Origin: Cladophialophora immunda
Lineage: Eukaryota; Ascomycota; Eurotiomycetes; Chaetothyriales; Herpotrichiellaceae
Assembly (NCBI RefSeq): GCF_000835495.1
Contig: NW_015622541.1
Span: forward strand, 5,394,001-5,458,000
Length of the DNA stretch: 64,000 nucleotides
Reading direction: 5' to 3'
Shown: positions 56,171-64,000 of the stretch, piece by piece
Position numbering within the stretch: the stretch's first letter is position 1
Layout: every line of letters begins with the position of its first letter
The notes under the pieces: model-generated
Seen by the model: only the letters and a program-made list of their open reading frames with translations
Database searches by the model: none
What the model was told of the DNA's origin: nothing
Position numbers and translations under genes: made by a program

Positions 56171-59100
56171 ATGGCCTCTGTACCAGCAGCAGAATGTAGT
56201 TCTGGTGTTCCCCGGAAACAAAAGTGCACAGCCTTGGGCCTCGCAGACAGTAGCCCATGTCAATTTGATGTAACATCCGCCAATGGCCACTTTTGTCATT
56301 TCCATTCCAGGCAATGCTATGGTATGTGATCATACCTACCTAGGAACGGACGTTATATTACTCGTGTACTCTAACGGTTTACGGTTGACCTCAGGCCTAT
56401 ACAAAGGCTATAAACGCCGCAATGCTCAACTTGATGCTCTTACAGCGTCTCCTCCTGCCTATTTGGCGCAATGCGGGACAAAACTGGCAAATGAGAATTT
56501 CATGGCAGTTGAAGATGAAGACCGGCTCGAGGAAATTCATAATCATCTCTTCAAGATGTACGCTCTTCTGGATCGCGTCATCAAGGCTCGCAAACTTCAC
56601 CATAGTCATTTCTATGCCCAGACCATGGACTACGGCCATGCAAAATACCTCAATACACTCATAACGCAGAAGCTGACAGTGCAGAAAGCTTTGGTGCGTC
56701 TGACGCAGCGCCTGGCTGAGGTTCTCTACCAGCAACGGAAATGGTTCAAGTGGGCGCGAGAATGCCAAGAAGAGGAAGAGAAACAGCGTGAGAACGAACA
56801 GAAGAAGATCAAGCATGAAGCTGCTCTTTTCCGTCGCCAAGCCAAGAGACTCGAAGCCCGCATACGGGAACTTCGGGCAAAAGAGGACAGCAGACGACAA
56901 GAAGAGTACCTAGAGTCGGTGTATCAAGAGAGCCTTGCCAATCAATCAGCAGAGTCGGATGACGAGGCTTGGGATCCCATTGAAGATATCATGGAAAATG
57001 AACGCGGCACTTATATCGAGCTCATCAAGCATTTCCTATGGTTGGAGCTTCGACCCAGCTCAAACCCGCCCTCAGAAAGCAGTCTCGCTCCAGAAGTTGA
57101 TGTCGATGGAGCATGCGAACCATCAACGAAAGTCAAAGACATTCAGACAGCGCAAAATTCGTCAAACGAATCTTCAGTGTCGCAGAACGTAAAAGCCAAA
57201 AAGAAGTCCAAGAGCAAAAAGAACAAAGGCAACCTTACCACGGATGACACGACCGAGATTGAGTATATCGACCCTGATTCCTCGAACGGAGCTAGCCACT
57301 CACGGACAGTTATTGTCCCCGCCCAAGGAGGAAGCAAACGACAAGAAACCGAACCAGACGGGGCGAAGATCGAAAGCCGAGAGGACATTCGGATGAGACT
57401 TCTTGAAGGCACAAAGCCCATCAACGATAATCTAATGTTCCTCGACGCTTCTGGCCGAACCGAGAAATTCGAGCGTATGGAACCGATGCCCGCTTCAGAA
57501 GTAGACCGTGTGCTCGAAGAGATCGCGGAGATAAAGAATTACCTGTTCTGCCGGCTTTTACTTGGAAATGCCGTTCTGCTCCCGGCAGCTATGAAAGCGA
57601 ACAGCGTGCACGACCTTCTCGCAGATCCCGAAGTCAAAACTGCTGATTTGCGAGATTTATGTCTGAGGTTAGAACAGCCTCAGTTGCAGGAGATCCGGGA
57701 CGCATGTGCAGATTTTTGTCGCAAAGTCGACGACAACAATGCGTGTCCGGACGATGAGTTAGACGAAGATGAACACAGTGAGAAGGAAGATGGCATGATG
57801 GACTTGAAGTTGAGGAAGAAAAGGCATAAACACCATCTGCCAAAGATATGGAAGTCCAACCGAGAAAAGGCTATTCGGACCGCACAACCGCAAGCTTCAG
57901 TTGCGTTACAGGAGATGCTAGACCAAGCCGGATTTCTCGATGAGAAGCACGGCACCCGTGTTGATTTCGGTAAAATCGACGAACAAGGCGAATTTCAAAA
58001 AAGTAACTTGCGAGTCAAGATCTGTGGGCGCTACATCTACCATTACCCCTATCGAGGCGCAATGAAACGAGGCGGTTGGCTGCATTTCAGCATCATGGCA
58101 AAGGAATGCAATCTTCACGAAGCTGTCGAGCTGTGCAAGTCATGGGACGAATTCTTCGAGCTAAGCGTTCTGACGCTCTACCAATACTTTCCGTCCCCTG
58201 AGTGGCTTCTTTGGGCAGGAGACTTTGTGAAACGGCAGTATCTCCAAGTTGTAAGTGCTCCCTCTTTCGACTCTGAACGTCGGCGAATGACGGGAAGCCT
58301 GGACTGGAAACCTAGCACCGCACATTACTTGATAACTACTAATTGTCTAAAGGGCTTTTTCCCTTATTTCATTTTCAACGAGGCATCTGGGCTCACCGCG
58401 AGTAAACGTGGTCGCAATCAGGTAGGCCGTCGCATTCATGCTTCTTCTGAAATGAGAAATTTTATCTGTGCGCATATGAAACGCATTGATCCGGTCACTC
58501 GTCGATTCATCCAGTATACCTCAATGCAAACCACAAGAATGTTGATCTTGGTGAGGGACGGAAAAACTGGGCGTATTATTGTGACACCGCCGGAGGACGA
58601 CCTATGGCTCGTCCGATCTAAGCACGGATATGGCAGGGAGACCAGGACTGAGTGGGAGACCAAACGATACGTCGGGCCGTTATTCTTCGAGGAAATGGAG
58701 AGGTTTAGGAGTTTCAGCCTCGGCTTCGACGATTATTATGATATCTATATTTGGTGCACAGAACCGGGAACTCCGTGGCAGATGCTCCACGCCAGTGTCA
58801 TTGAGGTAAAAGTCTACCGACCAGTTTTGGGATGCGATAGCTAATGCGATCCAGATGCTGTATAAGGCGAATCGGGTCATACAGCCTGAGGATATATTCG
58901 CCTCAATCGCTCCAATTCTGAAGACTGTAACTCGAGATGAAAACACATGGCGCCCGCGAGATATTCGCGAGGGAGAATCGGCTCAATCGATCTGGGATGA
59001 GATACGAAACGACTCCAGGTTCGAGTGGCGAACACCGAAGGGAGATGTTTATACCGAGATGCCAAAGCATTTGGCGTATGGAGAAGCAGATGCTCTCGAA

Positions 59101-60945
59101 GACGAAATCCTCTTTCCAGAAGACTTTTCAAGCTCCTCCAGCAAACAACGCTTCAAACCGATCGAAAACAGCCTGACAATGTTCGAGTCAGGCCGGATGC
59201 AGGACTTCGTTACGAAACAGTTCATTCAACGTGGCGACTTCAGCGATGAAGAGTCCGATGACATGGACATGGAATATATCGAGGAAGAAGATACCGATGA
59301 GACGGATGCATCGCAACAAGGCGGTGCTGGAGAGGAGGATCAGATTCCATCGTCTCGCGATCACCCAGTGGGCGACGAATTGGAATATCTGGAGGAATAT
59401 CATAAGGACGCTGCTCGCCCGTCCGAGCACGAGGGTGATGAGTGAGTATTTCTGCTTAAGGCATTATTTCATTCACCGGCTACTTTGTGGGACAGTAATT
59501 CGATGTGCTCACCGCCTGACAATGTCCAGATCCTCACGAGAGTTGCTATCTAATATCTTCTCCCACGTAGCCACGAGCAGGAAGATATTGGATTCGTTTG
59601 GGCCTGGTCCCAACGTAGAGGACCTCGACTTGGAAGAAGAATACCTGATGTATATTGATATGTATAAATCGAAAGGTAAGTGCTCACAATAGCACATCAT
59701 AAATGACCATCCAATCCTCTTTGCAGAGTCTTCCTCACCATTACTCCACCTTGTCAGGGGCTTGGAAGAGGTGCTAACTGCTCGCAGTCTTCAAAGAAGC
59801 ATGGCACGGATGCGATCTCGAACCGGGTGCTCGGGACAGCTGGAACGATTACATCTCGATTCGTTATGACGCCGAAAAGGATCTAGTGCTCTTCGATGAA
59901 GCGTGCTTTCTCTCTGCACAGGTTCTGAAGCACCTGGAGTACCATCCAGAAACTCACCCGAGGGTGATGAACGACGTACGACGGGCTTGCGCGGCGGTCT
60001 TGCTCTTTAGCTCAAAAGCTTCTTCGTTCCTTGGGGGCAGATATGGTGACAAGCACAAAGATTCCAAACTGCTCGATCAAAAGGGACGCTCAGAGCAACT
60101 TCCCACCCGTCGAAGTTGCTACAGCTCCAAATATCGAGATGGCTCATTCTACAAAGCATTTGACGAAGCAGTTCAGGCATCGCGCACGAAGGTCTCACAG
60201 ACTCTATACGATGAGCTTCCTGCCGAGTGGGACATTTGTATTCGTCCTAAGCTCGCACAATGTAGGTACCGCTGGGGTCATTCTCATCGGACGTATACTA
60301 ACTGACAAAAACTTACCAGTATTCAAGCACGGTGTGATTTGCGTTTCATATACTCCAGAGGAATGCATTCCTGGCAGGGCATTTGCGGCTAAAGAGCATG
60401 GTCGCCCTTTGGACCTGTTCATTGACTACCGGCCGACCGTCAATGGAACCAGATTGACAAAGCATATGGTCAGTCCCTATGCTATCACCATCGAATCACT
60501 GCGCGAGAATGCCCGACAATTTGCAACATCTCGGCCCGAGGCCCGATTTGCATTGCTCCGCCTATGGTCGACACCTTATTTCTATCCGTTCATGATCGCG
60601 CTGTGGAATCGGCCATCACACGCCTTTACCGACGCTATTGGCCGTGCCTGGGAGTGGAAGTTTATGCCTACGGATATGCCTTACTCGGAACACAGCGTAC
60701 ACTACAACATGACTGAGAGATTCAACCCTTTCATGGCCAAATTCGAACATGGAAACAGGCTCAAGATCCGTAAGGATGTGGTTCTTGTGATGGGAGAAAA
60801 CGAAGAGCAACTCTTGAAACTCGCGTCTGCGGCCACGTTCATTGTGCAGACGCGGCCTTGGCGGCTGGAGATTGATTTCTGCAAGAGCTTCGTCAATATT
60901 GATATTGAGTTCCTGAACGGCCTGGATGATGCTTGGTGGGCTTGA
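56171..60945 (+). CDS. large fungal protein of unknown function, seven exons
   Basis: Exons: 56171..56321, 56395..58250, 58353..58805, 58855..59441, 59530..59675, 59788..60261 and 60320..60945. Introns are 73, 102, 49, 88, 112 and 58 bases, several with CTAAT/CTAAC branch sites. Every junction preserves the frame, giving 1430 residues. The 102-base intron is a multiple of three and has no stop, so a single-frame reading hides it. N-terminal Cys19, Cys30, Cys42, His45 and Cys49 form a Cys/His cluster leading into QCYGLYKGYKRRNAQLDAL. A Lys/Glu-rich coiled coil follows (about 175-235), then acidic and Lys-rich linkers, and a conserved-looking globular C-terminal half (WLHFSIMAKECNLHEAVEL, RFIQYTSMQTTRMLILVRDG, EGARD-type acidic loop, CVSYTPEECIPGRAFAAKEH). 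I do not recognise the family. Confidence 0.82.
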
Positions 60946-61845
60946 AGCCCCCCAATGTTCCAACACAGCAGTAATGTCAACATAAGTCTCGATGATTCTC
61001 ATCTCGAAATACCTGATCTAAATCACCGGCCGTCAGGTTTTCCCTCTGCCAGAATAGCTTACCGCATCATTCTATGTCAGGATCTTTATTTGGCAAGCGT
61101 GGCCATAACTGCTGGGACAGCTCGCACCCCGTTTCTCCGCATGGCTGAGATCCAAGAGCGATAGTCCTAGGCACGGAATCAAGAAGTCCCCCTATGCACG
61201 CATGCACTTGAAGACTGCATCACTGTCATGAAGTCTGGGTGGTCTTGATATGGCATTACAGCAGCGTAGAAGTTTTCTGATTTTGTTTTTTCAACTTCCA
61301 CCTGTAACATGGGCACGACTAGTAGGTCAACGCAACTCATCTCCTCACGAGTGAGACCTCACCCCAGGCTGCTTTCACACTGCAACAGGTGCATGTGTTC
61401 GACCGCCGCGCGAGCGGTGCAAACGGTGCAAACATCCACTGAATGCCAAGAGCACTAATCCGTTCATGGACTTGGCGCTTGGCTGGCAGGATCCCAGTGA
61501 CTTCAACTACCTGGGAGCCCTTCTGCCTTCGCTCACGTCTCGCTTCTCCTTGATTCATTCACGAACCACCGTGAAGACTTGAAAGATCGCGAATCATTCT
61601 CCTAAGACCACGCTCTTCAACTTGCGACAGCTCCTAATTTCAGTCCCTTGCCCTGAGCAACTGAACCTAAATGAACTACGCTGCGTCCATCCCTTCGATT
61701 TATCACTCTCCAGTCCGCCAGTACTACCCACCGCCACAGCTCTCATCTCAACAACAGACAGAACCTTTGGTAGCGCAAAGAGTAAAAGAGTACGGAAATA
61801 TCTGGAGCGCCGCATAGCTCTGTGGTGATCCAGCACACCTTCGTG
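60946..61845. other. spacer upstream of the DUF2420 gene
   Basis: About 900 bases between two plus-strand genes. It includes a direct repeat of GGTGCAAAC near 61416-61433 and a T-rich tract near 61281-61290. No gene seen. Confidence 0.45.
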
Positions 61846-64000
61846 ATGGCTGCGATCCCTTCGTTTGCTTTTCCAGACATGGACGCGTCGCAGCTCGATG
61901 ACAAAATGGATCTAGCCTCCTCGCCTTTTCGACAGCCCGACGATATCGATATCGACCTCGATTCTGTCCGTGAGCCTTCCGTCATTGGCTCCCCGCACGA
62001 CGACATGATCGATGATCCTGTGGAACCTCTTGATACTGGAGCCGATGTTATGGAAGACCAACTTGACGAGACTCTGCCAGATGATGATTTGAATGATGAG
62101 CAAAACGTATCGATGCTAACTGAACAACCCGACCTGGATTACAATATGGATGCCTCCATCGAAGAAACTCAAGGTGATGAAGATGAGGAAATCTTGTATG
62201 AAGACGAGGAAGATATTGGAGCAGCGATACAAGACGTTGAAGAAGTTGCCGAGGACAACGCAAATCAAGGTCAGCCGCAGGTGTATCAAGAAGTAGAAAC
62301 GGACGTCATTTTAGAAGAACCCGGAGATCAACCCGAGCCACAAAATCACACCGATTCAGATAGTAATCAACACAAGGCTCTCACCGACGATGAAAGCACC
62401 CCGGTCGCAGCAGAAGAACCCGCCCAAAGTCAAGAAGAAAGTCAGGCTTCAAAAGCCGAAATATCGGATGCATCCCAAAACTATGTGACCGGCCAAGGTG
62501 AGGAGGACGAAGCTCCTGAACAAGCGCAAGATGGGCACGATGATGATGCTCCCGAACTGCCACAACAACATCTAGAGGTTGAGATTGGAGATGGTAATCA
62601 TACCCTCTCCCTTGAGGAAGGTAGTCGTCTCGGGGCCGAAGCCCAGGCAACGACTGCAACAAGTGAACCCGGGCCCCAAGATCAGCATGAGGAGACGATT
62701 CAGAACGAAGATGACAGGGCAACTCCGGCCGTTCACCCTGTTACCCTTGTTTACCTAGAAGAGGAAATGTCCCTTTTCCCGCCCATGCTCGGCGACGCTT
62801 CAAGCGTGTATTTCCTGCCTGATGCTTCACTGGCCTTCGAGCCGTTGGACAAATTGCTCGCTGCATGCCGTGAGATTTTGACTGGGACGCTGGATCACCA
62901 TGACGAGCTTGTACTTGACGTGCCTGGGTTAGGCCTGCATGTCTGTGAGGACTCTAAGTATGCTGCTCAAATTACGCTTGCTCAAATCCTCGACGTCTAC
63001 TTGCATCTATGCAATAACAATGCAGGTCAGGCGATCCAACCTCTGTACTGTCACTTGAGCAGCCGAGTGAGCCTGGCGTCGCAATATGCCTATCTCTGCT
63101 CTGCGGGAGCTGAAGGAAAGACCTATGCTGAAATCGCTGCCGATCACTCAGAATCTCCGGAGCTGGAAGGCGATGACGAAGACGAAGCCAGTCACTATGA
63201 AGAACATCAAAGTGAAGGCGATCACTTACCTGCCCAAGAAGAAACAGAGGCCGTTGCAGAAAATACGGACGGTCAACTGTCTGCAGCCAATGCCGATGAG
63301 ACAGATGCCTTCGGTCAAGGGGAGCACCCCGAGGACGAGATCTCTTCTGATCATGCGACCCAGAGCATTGTGCCTACAGCTAGCGATGTGAATCTTCCCG
63401 AGCCTTTTGCAGCCACAGAAGCGCCTGAGGCAGCTGAACCGGTAGAATTGCTTGCTGGAGCTGATCAAGAAGACGGTGAGCCAGAGTACGTGTATGACGA
63501 GACTCGAGAGCTCGACGGCACTGAGCACGAGCTGCATTTTGAAGTTCAAGACCGACTGCATGAGGATCAAGAACATGAAACAAACAGCTCACATACTGTA
63601 GAAGCCGATACGGCAGAGTCGGGCCTTCAGAATATCGAAGCAGCTGATGTCGCGACTGCACGGCTTGGGCAACCCAACGAAGAAGCGGAAGATCTTTTTC
63701 AACACGAAGGCGATGGGCCTGAGCCAGAATCCAACTACGAAACCTATGGTGATGAAGAGCTCTTCGTCACGCAGGATGAATCTGGTGATAATGTGCCGGA
63801 AGACCTCTCAGCAGTCATCCAAGATGAAGATTCAGTTCCGACGTTTCAAAACGCAGATGACGCGGACGTGGCTCAAACACAGCCTTCCATTCCCAGCAAT
63901 GCTGAACCCCTGGACGAAAACTCCTCGCACGTGGGTTCAGCTGTTGACACGCAGTATGCGGGCAATCTAAGTCCTCCCATGACTCCTGTCAAAGCCAGGC
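61846..64000 (+). CDS. acidic DUF2420 protein, cut by the right edge
   Basis: It begins at the ATG at 61846 (MAAIPSFAFPDMDASQLDD) and stays open for 718 codons to the end of the window; the 3' end is missing. The first 295 residues are extremely acidic (Asp/Glu/Gln-rich). A DUF2420-type domain follows at about 295-425: VTLVYLEEEMSLFPPMLGD, YFLPDASLAFEPLDKLLAAC, LVLDVPGLGLHVCEDSKYAA, ITLAQILDVYLHL. After it the acidic, low-complexity composition resumes. DUF2420 proteins are fungal and of unknown role. The composition suggests a disordered nuclear or chromatin-associated protein, which is inference. Confidence 0.85.
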   Translation, partial: MAAIPSFAFPDMDASQLDDKMDLASSPFRQPDDIDIDLDSVREPSVIGSPHDDMIDDPVEPLDTGADVMEDQLDETLPDDDLNDEQNVSMLTEQPDLDYNMDASIEETQGDEDEEILYEDEEDIGAAIQDVEEVAEDNANQGQPQVYQEVETDVILEEPGDQPEPQNHTDSDSNQHKALTDDESTPVAAEEPAQSQEESQASKAEISDASQNYVTGQGEEDEAPEQAQDGHDDDAPELPQQHLEVEIGDGNHTLSLEEGSRLGAEAQATTATSEPGPQDQHEETIQNEDDRATPAVHPVTLVYLEEEMSLFPPMLGDASSVYFLPDASLAFEPLDKLLAACREILTGTLDHHDELVLDVPGLGLHVCEDSKYAAQITLAQILDVYLHLCNNNAGQAIQPLYCHLSSRVSLASQYAYLCSAGAEGKTYAEIAADHSESPELEGDDEDEASHYEEHQSEGDHLPAQEETEAVAENTDGQLSAANADETDAFGQGEHPEDEISSDHATQSIVPTASDVNLPEPFAATEAPEAAEPVELLAGADQEDGEPEYVYDETRELDGTEHELHFEVQDRLHEDQEHETNSSHTVEADTAESGLQNIEAADVATARLGQPNEEAEDLFQHEGDGPEPESNYETYGDEELFVTQDESGDNVPEDLSAVIQDEDSVPTFQNADDADVAQTQPSIPSNAEPLDENSSHVGSAVDTQYAGNLSPPMTPVKAR

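Noticed and set aside
1..64000. Transposons, CRISPR arrays, tRNA or rRNA genes
   Set aside because: I found no transposase or reverse transcriptase motifs, no spaced direct-repeat array, and no tRNA B-box in a foldable context. A tRNAscan or RepeatMasker run could still find something I missed.

Overview
The window is nuclear DNA from a filamentous ascomycete (Pezizomycotina). The evidence is short GT-AG introns (about 48-160 bases) with CTAAC/CTAAT-like branch sites, long intergenic spacers, and fungus-specific genes: GWT1, a Zn2Cys6 activator, white collar-2, an HET-domain protein, a STAND-type N-terminal domain and DUF2420. The gene set would suit Eurotiomycetes, perhaps black-yeast relatives, but the class is a guess. 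I see no rRNA, tRNA, CRISPR array, intact transposon or recognisable biosynthetic cluster. Exon structures below were built by hand from splice motifs and reading-frame continuity.

Left third (1-28 kb): choline kinase (+) converges on GWT1 (-), the GPI inositol acyltransferase. A Zn2Cys6 regulator (-) and a mitochondrial short/branched-chain acyl-CoA dehydrogenase (-) follow in tandem. A spartin/senescence-domain protein (+) is divergent from the dehydrogenase. After a 2.4 kb spacer come a Kin4-type protein kinase (+, 4 exons, long leader) and a secreted GH31 alpha-glucosidase (+). A three-exon STAND-like protein (-) has seven perfect heptads but no visible NTPase. A lysine/serine-rich, probably nuclear, protein of unknown function (-) closes this part.

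Middle (28-49 kb): an ELL-like RNA polymerase II elongation factor (-), a PP4 regulatory subunit 2 (+) whose first coding exon is only 10 bases, white collar-2 (-) and RAD50 (+) head to head, a secreted GH5 exo-beta-1,3-glucanase (+), and coatomer delta (-).

Right (49-64 kb): a small single-pass membrane protein (-); an HET-domain protein (-) that, when spliced, gains two C-terminal membrane helices; a seven-exon, 1430-residue protein of unknown function (+) with an N-terminal Cys/His cluster; and the first 718 codons of a very acidic DUF2420 protein (+) that runs off the right edge.

Most genes are housekeeping: lipid and GPI synthesis, COPI transport, transcription elongation, DNA repair, light sensing and cell-wall hydrolysis. 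They do not form one pathway. The least understood parts are the STAND-like protein, the membrane-anchored HET protein, the 1430-residue protein and the repeat tail of white collar-2.
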